The notes below the pieces were generated by a model. It was not told the origin of the DNA. It ran no database searches and was given only the letters and a program-made list of their open reading frames with translations. DNA of 64,000 nt from CAIWHR01 sp963726765 (GTDB lineage Bacteria > Pseudomonadota > Gammaproteobacteria > Burkholderiales > Casimicrobiaceae): contig CAVSDH010000006.1 of the NCBI GenBank assembly GCA_963726765.1, positions 496,001 to 560,000 on the forward strand, in the 5' to 3' direction. Made by a program: the position numbers and the translations under genes. Every line of letters starts with the position of its first letter. Position 1 is the stretch's first letter. Shown here piece by piece: positions 10,060 to 19,519 of this stretch.

Positions 10060-10163
10060 GCAAGCGGGGCGAAGCGAAAGACCGAAGGTCGCGTTCGCGA
10101 GCGATTGCCTGCGGCCGGCGCAAGGCCGCCACGCGCGTCGATCTCCGTTCGGAGGCCGCATAA
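10056..10163 (+). CDS. Small basic ORF coupled between tldD and tldE
   Basis: This 35-residue frame (MSKRGEAKDRRSRSR to DLRSEAA) opens with an ATGA overlap on the tldD stop and closes with TAATG overlapping the tldE start. It is rich in Arg, Lys and Ala with no hydrophobic core. The double overlap is what a translationally coupled gene would show. In GC-rich DNA it could also be a chance by-product of a spacer that merely keeps ribosomes moving from tldD to tldE. No family is recognised. Confidence 0.35.
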   Translation: MSKRGEAKDRRSRSRAIACGRRKAATRVDLRSEAA

Positions 10164-11531
10164 TGGCTCCGCGCGAACAGACCGCCCGTCAGGCGACGAT
10201 GGAATCGTACTTTCACGACCTGGCCGCGCTGCTCGACGGGCTGATCCAGTCCGGTGAGACCTATACCGCTTCGTTTTCCGCCGAGGCGTCGGATTTCGTG
10301 CGGATGAACCGCGGCAAGGTCCGCCAGCCCGGCAGCGTCGTCCAGCGCTACCTCGGCATCGACCTCATTCGCGGACAGCGGCACGCGACCCACCTTGTCG
10401 CGCTGTCGGGCGACCTCTCCGTCGACCGGGCAACGATTTCCGCGGCAGTGGCGAGCACGCGCTCCGCATTGACCGAGGTCTCCGACGATCCGCACCTGCT
10501 CGTTGCGACGGAAGTGTGCTCGAGCCGCACCGTACGCGGGGGTCCATTGCCGCCGGCCGAGGCGATCATCGATTCCGTCCTCGATGCCGCGCGGGGCACC
10601 GACCTCGTCGGACTGTATGCGGGCGGTCCCGTCTACGCGGGCTTCGCCAATTCGCACGGCCAGCGCAACTGGCACGAGGTCACCGCCTACAACCTGCAGT
10701 GGAGCCTCTATCACCGCACGGACAAGGCCGTGAAGTCCGCACTTTCCGGGTTTGCCTGGGACGGTGCCGCATTCGCCGCCAAGATGGAGGAAGCACGCGA
10801 CCTGCTCGCCCGCATGGCGCAGCCATCGAAGGCGCTTTCACCGGGCAAGTACCGCGTGTACCTGACGCCGGCGGCGATGGAGGACATTGCGTCGATGATG
10901 TGCTGGGGCGGATTCTCGGCGCGCGCGCTTGCGACGAAACAGAGCAGTCTCACGCGGATGCGCTCGGGCGACGCCGACCAGGTCCGGCTCGATCCGCGCG
11001 TGACGATCGTCGAAGCGACCGCCGATGGCGTCGCACCCGCTTTCCAGGCGGAAGGGTTCGCGCGGCCGGCTGGCGTGCGGCTGATCGAGGAGGGACGTCT
11101 CACGGGATCGCTCGTGTCGCCGCGGACCGAACGTGAATTCGGACTCAAGGCGAACGGCGCCAACGGTTGGGAATCGCCGGAATCGCTTGCGATGTCGGGG
11201 GGCGCACTCGCCGCCAAGGACGCGCTGGCGGCACTCGGCACCGGCCTCTTCGTCGGCAATCTGCACTACCTCAACTACTCGGATCGCCCCGCCTGCCGGA
11301 TGACGGGGATGACGCGCTTCGCGACCTTCTGGGTCGAAGGCGGAGAGATCGTCGCGCCGATCGACGTGCTGCGCTTCGACGACACGCTGTTCCGGATGCT
11401 CGGGCCGAACCTCGAGGCGCTGACGACCGAAACCGAGCTCCTGCTGGCGAGCGAGACCTACGGGGCGCGACAGCTGGCGTCGATGACGGTGCCCGGTGCG
11501 CTGCTGTCCGAGATTGACGTTCACCCTCTGA
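10163..11531 (+). CDS. TldE/PmbA-family protease subunit (3' frameshift)
   Basis: The protein of about 455 residues is the partner lacking the HExxxH motif. It shows features of the PmbA/TldE group: LYAGGPVYAGFANSHGQ, LKANGANGWESPESL and YLNYSDRPACRMTGMTRFATF, the last being the conserved Cys-containing C-terminal region. In TldD/E heterodimers this subunit shapes the chamber while TldD holds zinc. In the literal sequence the frame reads through to 11683 across the converging ABC transporter gene. Dropping one base near 11514 gives SEMTFTL and a stop at 11531, leaving 9 bp to the neighbour. The start overlaps the small upstream ORF. Confidence 0.8.
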
Positions 11532-11540
11532 TCCCGGCCT

Positions 11541-13260
11541 TCAGCCGGCGGTCGCGGCCCTCGCGCCGCCGCCCTGCCATCCCTTCGGAATCGAGGCGAG
11601 CAGCCGCCGCGTGTAATCCTCGCGCGGATTCCTGTAGATGTCGTCGGAATTCGCGATCTCGACGATCTTTCCTTCGCTCATGACCATGATCTCGTCGGCG
11701 ATGTACTTGACGACGGCGAGGTCGTGGGAGATGAAGATGAACGAGAGCCCGAACTCGTCCTGCAGATCCTGCAGAAGGTTCAGCACCTGCGCCTGCACGG
11801 AAACGTCGAGCGCGGAGACCGACTCGTCGCAGATCAGGATGTCGGGCTTCATCGTCAGGCAGCGCGCGATCGCGATCCGCTGCCGCTGCCCGCCCGAAAA
11901 CTCGTGCGGGTACTTGTAGAAGGAGGCCTCGGGCAGGCTGACCTTCTTCAGGAGCTCGAACGCCATGTCCGTGCGCTGCTGCGGGTTGTCGCCGATCCCG
12001 TGGATGTCCATCGGCTCGGTCAGGATGTTGCCGATGGTGAACCGCGGGTTGAGCGACGCATACGGGTTCTGGAAGATGATCTGAATGCGCCGCTTCCACG
12101 GCATGAACTCCTTCGCCGACATCGACAGGATGTCGCGGCCCTCGAAAATCGCCTCGCCCGACGTCGCCTGGTGGAGGCGCATCAGCGTCAGACCGACCGT
12201 CGTCTTGCCCGAGCCGGATTCGCCGACGAGCCCGAGCGTCTTGCCCTTCGGCAGCTTGAACGAGACGTCCTTCACCGCGGCGAACGTCCGCGTGCCGAAC
12301 AGGCCCTCGCGGGAATAGAAGTTCTTGCCGAGGTTCCTGACGTCGAGCACGACCGGATCGGCGGCGCTCACGCCGCGCACGCGCTCCGACATGTCGCGCG
12401 AGCCGTGCGTGCGGCCGTCCATGTAATCGTCGATGACCGGCAGCCGCACGGGACGGCGGTCGAGCTGCGGCCGGCATTTGAGCAGCGCCTGCGTGTAGGT
12501 GTCGCGCGGAGTCTCGAACACGTCCTTGGCGGGCCCCTGCTCGCGAATTTCGCCGTTCTTCATCACCACGACGTAGTCGGCGATCTCGCCGACCACGGCG
12601 AGATCGTGCGTGATGAACAGCACCGACATGTGGCGCTTCTTCTGCAGCGCCCCGATCAGGTCGAGGATCTGCTTCTGGATCGTGACGTCGAGCGCGGTGG
12701 TCGGCTCGTCGGCGATGAGGAGCTTCGGCTCGCAGGCGATCGCCATCGCGATCATCACGCGCTGCTGCTGGCCGCCCGACATCTGCGACGGAAACGCATT
12801 GATCTTGTATTCCGGGTCCGGGATGCCGACTTCGTCCAGGAGCTCGATCGCTCGCCGACGCGCCTTCGCCGGCGTCATGCCCATGTGCAGGCGAAGCACT
12901 TCGGTCAACTGGAAGCCGACGGTGAACACCGGGTTCAGCGACGTCATCGGCTCCTGGAAGATCATCGAGATGTCGGCGCCGCGCAGATCCCGCAACGTGG
13001 CCTGGTCGAGACGGGCGAGGTTCTTTCCGTCGTAGAGGATTTCGCTGGCCGGATCGACGATCGAGTTCTCCGGCGGCAAGCAGGCCGAGGATCGCGAGCG
13101 AGGTCACGGACTTGCCGCTGCCCGATTCGCCGACCAGCGCCACCGTGCGGTTGCGCGGTATGTCGAACGAAACGCCCTTCACCGCCTCGAAGATCGTCCC
13201 CTTGTCGATGTGGAACGCGACCTTCAGGTTGCGCACGCGGACCAGGGGATCGTTGCTCAT
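11541..13260 (-). CDS. yejF: Peptide ABC transporter, fused double ATPase (YejF type; one frameshift)
   Basis: Two complete nucleotide-binding domains lie in one chain of about 573 residues. The first has GESGSGKS, SGGQQQR and ADEPTTALD; the second has GESGSGKTT, FSGGQRQR and CDESVSALD. Fused ATPases of this kind energise Yej/Dpp/Opp-type peptide importers. The frame breaks near 13080: the upstream frame reads AILGLL and then drifts, while PPENSIVDPASE continues one frame over. I chose ATG 13260 because GGAAG sits 9 nt upstream; ATG 13272, which overlaps the yejE stop (TGATG), is the alternative. It is last in a five-gene minus-strand operon. Confidence 0.85.
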
Positions 13261-13271
13261 CTTGTCTTCCA

Positions 13272-14465
13272 TCACGCCCCCATGCGCCCTTTGAGCTTCG
13301 GATCGAGCGCGTCGCGCAGCGCGTCGGTGAAGAGGCTGAATGCCGTCACGAGCGTCGCCATTGCGACCGTCGCGGCGACGAGCTGCCACCACTTGCCGAG
13401 GATCAGCTCGTTCTGCGCCTCGTTCAGCATCGAGCCCCACGAGACCACGTCGACCGGAACGCCGAAGCCGAGGAACGACAGGATCACTTCGGCCTTGATG
13501 AAGCCGACGGTGAGGATCGACAGCTGCACCAGCACGACGTGGCTGACGTTCGGGAAGATATGGATGAACATGCGACGCGCGTTCGACGCGCCGATCGCGT
13601 CGGCCGCCTGCACGTATTCGCGCGCCTTGTGCTTCAGGTACTCGCCGCGGATCAGCCGGAAGACGCCGGTCCAGCCGGTGAGGCCGAGGATCAGGATGAT
13701 CGTGTGGATGCCCTTCTGCTGCAGCACCGCGGCCACCGCGAGGATCAGCAGCAGGTAGGGAATCGAGCTGAAGATGCTGTAGAACCAGTTGAAGAAGTCG
13801 TCGACCCAGGTGCCGTAGTAACCGGACAGCGCACCGAACACGGTGCCGATGAACACGGCGACCACCGCCGCTGCCAGGCCCACGAAGATCGATGTCTCGG
13901 ACCCTTTGATCGTCTTCTTCAGCACGTCGCGACCCCACTTGTCGCCGCCAAACGGCAGCGTCGCGGAACGCGCCTCGACGACCTCGGCGCCCTTCGCGCC
14001 CGCCTTCGCGCTGCTCGCCTTGATGTCCGCCATCACGTCGGCAAGCGGATCGACGGTCTTGGCGTCGTCGCCGGCGGCAGGCGCGCCTGCCGCGCCCTTC
14101 TCGCCCCGAATTTCCGCGAGGACGTCGGCGAGGGGATCGACGACGGTGGACTTGTATTCCGACGCCGGGACCGGCGCCTCCGGCTGCGCGCCCGGAGCCG
14201 CGGGCGCACCGCCTTCGATGTCGGCGCCGATGAACGTCGGCGGCGCGTAGTTGGCGCCGGTTTCGCGGTTCCAGTCCTTGGCGATCAGGCCGGCGCCGGA
14301 CAGGATCATCAGCAGCACGAACGCCGCGACGATCGCGAGCGAGATCATTCCGACGTGATCCGACTGCAGCCGTTTCCAGGCGAGCGCCCAGAGTCCGGGA
14401 GAAACGGTGTGCGGGACCTCGCGCATCTTCGGAGCGAGGGACTTCATTGCAGTGTCGTTCGCCAT
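13272..14465 (-). CDS. yejE: Peptide ABC transporter permease (YejE/DppC type) with unusual insert
   Basis: The 397-residue protein has an N-terminal membrane segment (MISLAIVAAFVLLMILSGAG), a long periplasmic stretch and a five-helix C-terminal permease core. The core contains the EAA loop region (EYVQAADAIGASNARRMFIHIFP, kept short here as DAIGASNARRMFIHIF). About 100 residues after helix 1 form an Ala/Gly-rich insert in which VDPLADVLAEI is repeated as VDPLADVMADI. A loop here is normal for YejE, but the duplicated acidic-alanine motif is not something I recognise. Start ATG 14465 lies 11 bp after the YejB stop. Confidence 0.85.
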   Translation of the reverse strand: MANDTAMKSLAPKMREVPHTVSPGLWALAWKRLQSDHVGMISLAIVAAFVLLMILSGAGLIAKDWNRETGANYAPPTFIGADIEGGAPAAPGAQPEAPVPASEYKSTVVDPLADVLAEIRGEKGAAGAPAAGDDAKTVDPLADVMADIKASSAKAGAKGAEVVEARSATLPFGGDKWGRDVLKKTIKGSETSIFVGLAAAVVAVFIGTVFGALSGYYGTWVDDFFNWFYSIFSSIPYLLLILAVAAVLQQKGIHTIILILGLTGWTGVFRLIRGEYLKHKAREYVQAADAIGASNARRMFIHIFPNVSHVVLVQLSILTVGFIKAEVILSFLGFGVPVDVVSWGSMLNEAQNELILGKWWQLVAATVAMATLVTAFSLFTDALRDALDPKLKGRMGA

Positions 14466-14476
14466 CGTCGGCCCCG

Positions 14477-15415
14477 TCACTTGAGCTGAACCCGCGGGTC
14501 GACCGCCTTGTACATCAGGTCGGCCAGGAGGTTGGATGCCATGGTCGCGAACGCGACGTAGACCGTGAGGGCCTTGATCACCGGGAAATCCGACCGCTCG
14601 ACGGCGAGGATCACCTCGCGGCCGATGCCGGGAATCGAGAAGAAGCGCTCGATCAGGAAAAATCCCAGCAGCAATCCCGGAAGGTTGGCCATCAGGTTGG
14701 TGATGATCGGGATCGAGGCGTTGCGCAGCACGTGAACCCACATGATGCGGTTCTCCGAGAGCCCCTTCGCGCGCGCCGTGCGCACGTAATCCTGGTTGAT
14801 CTCGTCGAGAACGAAGGTGCGGTAGAGCCGAAGGCTCGGGGCGATGCTCACCGCGAGGCCGATCAGGATCGGCAGCGACGCGTAATGGAGCAGGTTCTCA
14901 CCGAAGCTGTTGCCCCAGCCCTGGACCGGAAACCATCCGAGCTTGTAGGCAAAGAAATACTGGAAGACGATGATGTAGACGAGGATGGAGATCGACAGTC
15001 CCACCGTGCAGACGATCATCACCATGCGGTCGGTCAGCGAGCCGCGAACGTAGGCGACGGCCAGCGCCAGCGCGATCGCGAACAGCGCGTCGAGGATCGT
15101 GAGCGGTACCAGCACCGTGAGCGAAGGACCGAGGCGCGTGGCGAGGATGTTCGAGACCTGCTCGTTGGTGCTCCAGGACGCCCCGAAGTCGGCGGTCACG
15201 ACCTGCTTGATGAAGATCCAGAGCTGGACCCAGTACGGCTGGTCGACGCCAAGCTGGCGGCGGATGTTCTCGATCTGCTCCTTGTTCGAGATCTTGCCCG
15301 CAAGCACGTAGGCGGGGTCGCCGCCGACGGCGTTGAAGAGGATGAAGACGAGCAGGATGACGCCGAGCATCGTCGGGATCATCTGCCACAAGCGTCGGAT
15401 GATGTATGCGGTCAT
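14477..15415 (-). CDS. yejB: Peptide ABC transporter permease (YejB/DppB type)
   Basis: The 312-residue permease starts MTAYIIRRLWQMIPTMLGVI, the first membrane helix typical of DppB/OppB/YejB proteins. It ends with the DPRVQLK signature (family DPRI/V) and contains the EAA loop (DYVRTARAKGLSENRIMWVH) that contacts the ATPase. Six membrane segments are apparent. With YejE it would form the inner-membrane channel. It is separated from the upstream binding-protein genes by a 264-bp gap containing a strong hairpin, and from yejE by 11 bp. Confidence 0.9.
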   Translation of the reverse strand: MTAYIIRRLWQMIPTMLGVILLVFILFNAVGGDPAYVLAGKISNKEQIENIRRQLGVDQPYWVQLWIFIKQVVTADFGASWSTNEQVSNILATRLGPSLTVLVPLTILDALFAIALALAVAYVRGSLTDRMVMIVCTVGLSISILVYIIVFQYFFAYKLGWFPVQGWGNSFGENLLHYASLPILIGLAVSIAPSLRLYRTFVLDEINQDYVRTARAKGLSENRIMWVHVLRNASIPIITNLMANLPGLLLGFFLIERFFSIPGIGREVILAVERSDFPVIKALTVYVAFATMASNLLADLMYKAVDPRVQLK

Positions 15416-15543
15416 TGCCTACCTCCGCCCGTCACGCGGATCGCGCGTCGACCGGGCCGCCCGTCGATCCAGAATCCAAACCGCGCGAGGCGGTCGGCGG
15501 GACGTATGCGCGCCGTTGTCCGTCCGCCGCTTTGCGCGGAGCC

Positions 15544-15575
15544 CCGCGGCCGGTCCCGGTGGAAACCGGCCGCGG
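15544..15575 (-). promoter_or_regulatory. Strong intercistronic hairpin between binding-protein and permease genes
   Basis: An 11-bp perfect inverted repeat, CCGCGGCCGGT (15544-15554) and ACCGGCCGCGG (15565-15575), has a 10-nt loop and no T-tract. Such GC hairpins after binding-protein genes commonly protect the upstream mRNA 3' end or attenuate downstream expression, which would give more binding protein than permease. The remaining roughly 230 bp of this gap shows no gene. Confidence 0.55.
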
Positions 15576-15679
15576 CGCCAACCTCCGGAGCCCGCCGGGT
15601 TCTCCGGCCGGGACTCCGCCATTTCCTTGCTGCCTCCGGCCTTCCTCCTCCTGCACCCTGCGCGCTTTGCCGCAGGCCG

Positions 15680-17527
15680 TCACTTGGCCGAAGGCGGAAC
15701 GTCAATATACTGCCACTCCGCGTGCAGGATGGGGTGTTTCTTGTAACCCTGCACCCTGGGCTGGACCAGCATGTTCCGGTAGCGGCTGATGTCGAGCCGC
15801 CACGGCGCGTACAGCTCGATGATCTTCGCCATGTCGTGGTAGAGCTTGTCGCGCTCCGGTGAATCCGGCATCCGCAGCGACTGCTCGTAGAGCCTGTCGT
15901 ATTCCGGAATCTTCGCGCAGGCGTTGTTGCTCTGGTAGATGTTCTTGCCGTAGAGGAGCTGCATGAAGTTGTCGGCATCGGGATAGTCGGCGATCCACGA
16001 CGCGGTGCGCATCTGCAGCTTGCACTGCTTCTCGAGCTTCAGCAATTCGGCGAACTTGTCCTTTTGCACTTCCATCCGGATGCCGATGCCGTCGAAGGCC
16101 TTCTTCCACAGCTCGTCCTGCTGGCGGCCGAGCGAGTCGGGGCGCGACGCATAGCGAACGACGAGCGGCTTTCCGTCGGGGAGCGTGCGCCAGCCGTCGG
16201 CGCCCTTCTTGTAGCCGAATTTGTCGAGCAGCGCGTTCGCCGCCGCCGGATCGTACTTGACGGACGACTTGTACGCCGGATCATGGCCGACCACGCCGGG
16301 CGGAATCGGAAACTGCGCCTCGATCGCCTGGTTGTTGCGGACGACCCGGATTTCCTCTTCGACCGGGTAGGCCATCGCCATGGCGCGGCGCAGCGCGATC
16401 TTGTCGTTGGTGAGGCCGCCCACGACCGGATCCATGAGGTTCCAGTAGTGGTAGGAAATCTCGGGATCCACGAAACGCGACAGCCTGACGCCCTTCTTCT
16501 GCATGTCCGGTGTCAGCGTGCCTCCGTTCAGGACCTTCGGGGCGAGCGGTCCTTCCATGTTCATGAGGTCGAGCTCGCCATTCTGGAAGGCGAGGAGCCG
16601 CGACTGGTCCTCTTCCATGATGCTGATCTCGACGCGGCCGACCTGCGGCATCTTCTTGCCCTTCATCTCGGCGACGATGCGCGCGTCCTCGGGATCGGTG
16701 CCGGGCTTGAAGTCCCACGTGAAGCCGCGATAGTCCGGGTTGGCCTCCAGGAAGATCTTGGACGAGCGGACCCATTTCGCGAGCTTGTACGGTCCGGTGC
16801 CGACGGGATTGGACATCGTGCGTCCGCCCTCGTCGCCATAGGCGGCAACGACCTCGCGCGCGACGGCGCTCGTCGGCTCGTGCGCGAGCACGTAGGACAG
16901 GTTGTAGTCCGGCTGCTTCAGCCGGATGCGCAGCGTATGGCGATCGACGGCTTCCAGACCCGCGACCTTGGCGTTGTAGTCGAACTTGCCGCCCTGCTTC
17001 GCCTTCTCGGCCACCTCGTCCAGTCCGACGATCTTGCCTTCGAGCAGCCATGCCCACGGCGACTTGATGGCGGGATCCATCAGCCGCTTCAGCGAGTAGA
17101 CGTAATCGTCGGCAACGAGCTCGCGCTTCACGCCCTTGAACGCCGGATCGGGAGTGAAATGGATCCCTTTCTTGATCTTGATCGTGTACGTCTGGCCGTT
17201 GTCGGTGACCAGCGGCAGCGCCTCGGCCGTGAGCGGAACGAGCTTCGACGGCCGCGCGAGATAGTCATAGGTCAGCAGGGTTTCGAAGATCGCCTGCTCG
17301 ACCGTGCCGGAGTAGAGGTCGTGCGCCGCCGCGGGATCGAATCCTTCCTCGCCGGCGGGAAAAACATGCCGGATCACCTTGTTCATGTCGGCGGCGACTG
17401 CCGGCGAAACGAAAGCGACGGGCGTCACCGCGGTCGCGATGGCCAGACCGATGCGAAACACGAAGGACGCGCGAGGCGTCGATCGGGGGCCGGCCCTGCG
17501 CGCGCCGCGACGGGAATCCAATGACAT
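15680..17527 (-). CDS. Periplasmic peptide-binding protein of ABC transporter (second tandem copy)
   Basis: The 615-residue protein belongs to the SBP_bac_5 (OppA/DppA/YejA) family. It has an export signal ending PAVAADMNK, then VIRHVFPAGEEGFDPA, the LVTDNGQTYTIKIKKGIHF segment, DPEISYHYWNLMDP, and a C-terminal YADNF-like IADYPDADNFMQLLYG. Start ATG 17527 lies 2 bp after the stop of a homologous gene. The two proteins share order and many motifs (LLTYDYLARP, KMPQVGRVEI, RRAMAMAY, GYKKG-DGWRTLPDGKPLVVR), so they are a tandem duplication that has diverged. It delivers peptides to YejB/E. Confidence 0.88.
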   Translation of the reverse strand: MSLDSRRGARRAGPRSTPRASFVFRIGLAIATAVTPVAFVSPAVAADMNKVIRHVFPAGEEGFDPAAAHDLYSGTVEQAIFETLLTYDYLARPSKLVPLTAEALPLVTDNGQTYTIKIKKGIHFTPDPAFKGVKRELVADDYVYSLKRLMDPAIKSPWAWLLEGKIVGLDEVAEKAKQGGKFDYNAKVAGLEAVDRHTLRIRLKQPDYNLSYVLAHEPTSAVAREVVAAYGDEGGRTMSNPVGTGPYKLAKWVRSSKIFLEANPDYRGFTWDFKPGTDPEDARIVAEMKGKKMPQVGRVEISIMEEDQSRLLAFQNGELDLMNMEGPLAPKVLNGGTLTPDMQKKGVRLSRFVDPEISYHYWNLMDPVVGGLTNDKIALRRAMAMAYPVEEEIRVVRNNQAIEAQFPIPPGVVGHDPAYKSSVKYDPAAANALLDKFGYKKGADGWRTLPDGKPLVVRYASRPDSLGRQQDELWKKAFDGIGIRMEVQKDKFAELLKLEKQCKLQMRTASWIADYPDADNFMQLLYGKNIYQSNNACAKIPEYDRLYEQSLRMPDSPERDKLYHDMAKIIELYAPWRLDISRYRNMLVQPRVQGYKKHPILHAEWQYIDVPPSAK

Positions 17528-17529
17528 GT

Positions 17530-19323
17530 TCAATGGGGGACGACGTCGAGGTATTGCCAGTCGGCCTGCAGGATGGGGTGTTTCTTGTAGCCCAGGATCC
17601 ACGGTCGAATCACCTCGTTGCGCACACGCGACACGTGGAGGCTCCACGCCGCGTCGACCTCCATTTGCCGCGTCATCTCGAGGAACAGGAGGTTGCGTTC
17701 CGGCGAATTCGGAATCGCGCGCGAAGCCCGGTAGAACTTGTCGAATGCCGGCGACTCGTAGCATCCGGGATTGCTCTGGCCCGTGTTGGGTCCATAGAGA
17801 AGCTGCACGAAATTGTCGCCGTCCGGATAGTCGGCGATCCAGCCCTGCCCCCACATCTGGAGCTTGCACGCCTTGGACGCCTGCACGTTGTCGACGAACT
17901 GCGAGACGGCGGTCTCCATCCGGATTCCGATCTTCGCGAGCGACTTCTGCCACAGCTCGTCCAGCTCGCGCTGTGTGCTTTGCGCTTCGGTCGCGAGACG
18001 GACGACGAGCGGCTTTCCGTCCGGCAGCGTGCGCCAGCCGTCGTTGCCCTTTTTGTAGCCGAAGTAGTCGAGCAGCTTGTTGGCGGTCACCGGGTCGTAC
18101 TGGTTGACGCTTCGGTAGCTCGGATCGTGGCCGATGACGCCGAAGGGAATCGGCATCTGCAGCGCAACGGCCTGCCCTTTGCGCACGACCTTGATCTCGG
18201 CGTCGATATCGTACGCCATGGCCATCGCCCGCCGGAGCGCAATCCTCTCCTTCGAAAAGCCGCCGATGACGGGATCGCGGACGTTGAAGGCCGTGTACGT
18301 CATGTCCGGGTCGGGCGTCCGGAACAGACGTATGCCCTGCTCGGTAAAGTCGGGCTTCAACCGCTCGCCGTCGAGCACGGTCGGCGCGAAGGTGTCCGGC
18401 AGCGCCAGGTAGTCGAGCTGCTTTTGCTGGAACGCGAGCCACCGCGACTGCGCCTCTTCGATGATCGTGATCTCGACGCGACCGACCTGGGGCATCTTCT
18501 TGCCGCGCATGTCCTTGACGAGCTGGTCGTCCCACTCGGGCTCCGATGGGGCAAAGTCCCAGACGAAACCCGGATTTTCGGGATTCGATTCCAGCACGAT
18601 CTTCGACCGGCGCGTCCAGCTCGTCAGCATGTACGGGCCCGTACCGACCGGATGACCCATCGTGTCGTCGCCGTAGCCCTCGATCGCCTCGCGCGCGACG
18701 ATGCCGAGCGAGATGTGCGCGACGACGAAGAGGAAGTTGTAGTCCGTTTCCTTGAGATGGAACCGCAACGTGTAGCGATCGACGACCTCGAGGCCCGGGA
18801 TCTTCGTGTCGTAGTCGAAACGGCCGGATTTCTTCGCGCTTTCCGCGTACTCGTCGAGGCCGACGAGCTTGCCCTCGAGGAGGAATGCGTACGGCGCCCG
18901 GTTTTTCGGATCGAGGAACCGCATATACGAATACACGACGTCCTGCGCGACGAGCTCGCGCTTCGCGCCCTTCCAGATCGGGTCCGGCGCGAAATAGATG
19001 CCCTTGCGCAGCTTGAACGTGTAGGTTCTGCCGTTGTCGGTGACGGCCGGCATCGACTCGGCGAGCATGGGCACGATCTTGGCCGGACGCGCAAGGTAGT
19101 CGTACGTCAACAAGCGGTCGAAGATGGCCTCGAGGACCGTCGCCGAGTACAGGTCCGAAATCCGGACGGGATCAAAGCCGCTCTCTGCGGCGGGGAAATA
19201 ATAGTGAATGACCTTGTTCGGGTCGGCAGCGAACGCTGTCTGGATGGGCGCGATGCACGCGCCGGCAATGCCGACGGCGGCGACAAACCTCATCAGCCGG
19301 GCCGCAGACCTCGAAACGTGCAT
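17530..19323 (-). CDS. Periplasmic peptide-binding protein of ABC transporter (first tandem copy)
   Basis: This SBP_bac_5 family protein of 597 residues has a signal peptide ending QTAFAADPNKV. Key segments are YYFPAAESGFDPVRISDLYSA, AVTDNGRTYTFKLRKGIYF and IADYPDGDNFVQLLYGPNTG. I prefer ATG 19323, preceded by GGGGGGTGG, over the GTG two codons upstream. It is the first gene of the minus-strand transporter operon: two binding proteins, then YejB, YejE and YejF. The 196 bp before it, shared with the divergent alkA-like gene, contains no clear promoter hexamers. Confidence 0.88.
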   Translation of the reverse strand: MHVSRSAARLMRFVAAVGIAGACIAPIQTAFAADPNKVIHYYFPAAESGFDPVRISDLYSATVLEAIFDRLLTYDYLARPAKIVPMLAESMPAVTDNGRTYTFKLRKGIYFAPDPIWKGAKRELVAQDVVYSYMRFLDPKNRAPYAFLLEGKLVGLDEYAESAKKSGRFDYDTKIPGLEVVDRYTLRFHLKETDYNFLFVVAHISLGIVAREAIEGYGDDTMGHPVGTGPYMLTSWTRRSKIVLESNPENPGFVWDFAPSEPEWDDQLVKDMRGKKMPQVGRVEITIIEEAQSRWLAFQQKQLDYLALPDTFAPTVLDGERLKPDFTEQGIRLFRTPDPDMTYTAFNVRDPVIGGFSKERIALRRAMAMAYDIDAEIKVVRKGQAVALQMPIPFGVIGHDPSYRSVNQYDPVTANKLLDYFGYKKGNDGWRTLPDGKPLVVRLATEAQSTQRELDELWQKSLAKIGIRMETAVSQFVDNVQASKACKLQMWGQGWIADYPDGDNFVQLLYGPNTGQSNPGCYESPAFDKFYRASRAIPNSPERNLLFLEMTRQMEVDAAWSLHVSRVRNEVIRPWILGYKKHPILQADWQYLDVVPH

Positions 19324-19519
19324 TGCCACCCCCCAAAAATCAAAGCCGCGTAATGTACCATTTCCCCCCTTCCGACCGCCACGCCGCGCGGGTGAAGATG
19401 AACCTCCGAACGGGCGTCACCCCGCGTCCCCTGCTCAATGCCCCGGCTGCCGTCCGGAAATCCGCGTCGGCGACCGGGCAGGCGTCATTCCGCCTGGGCA
19501 GGCGAAACAGGGAGCGATC

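Noticed and set aside
11724..14489. 921-codon open frame on the plus strand antisense to the ABC transporter genes
   Set aside because: It lies opposite two genes with clear Walker, signature and permease motifs and has the Arg/Asp/His-rich composition of an antisense shadow.
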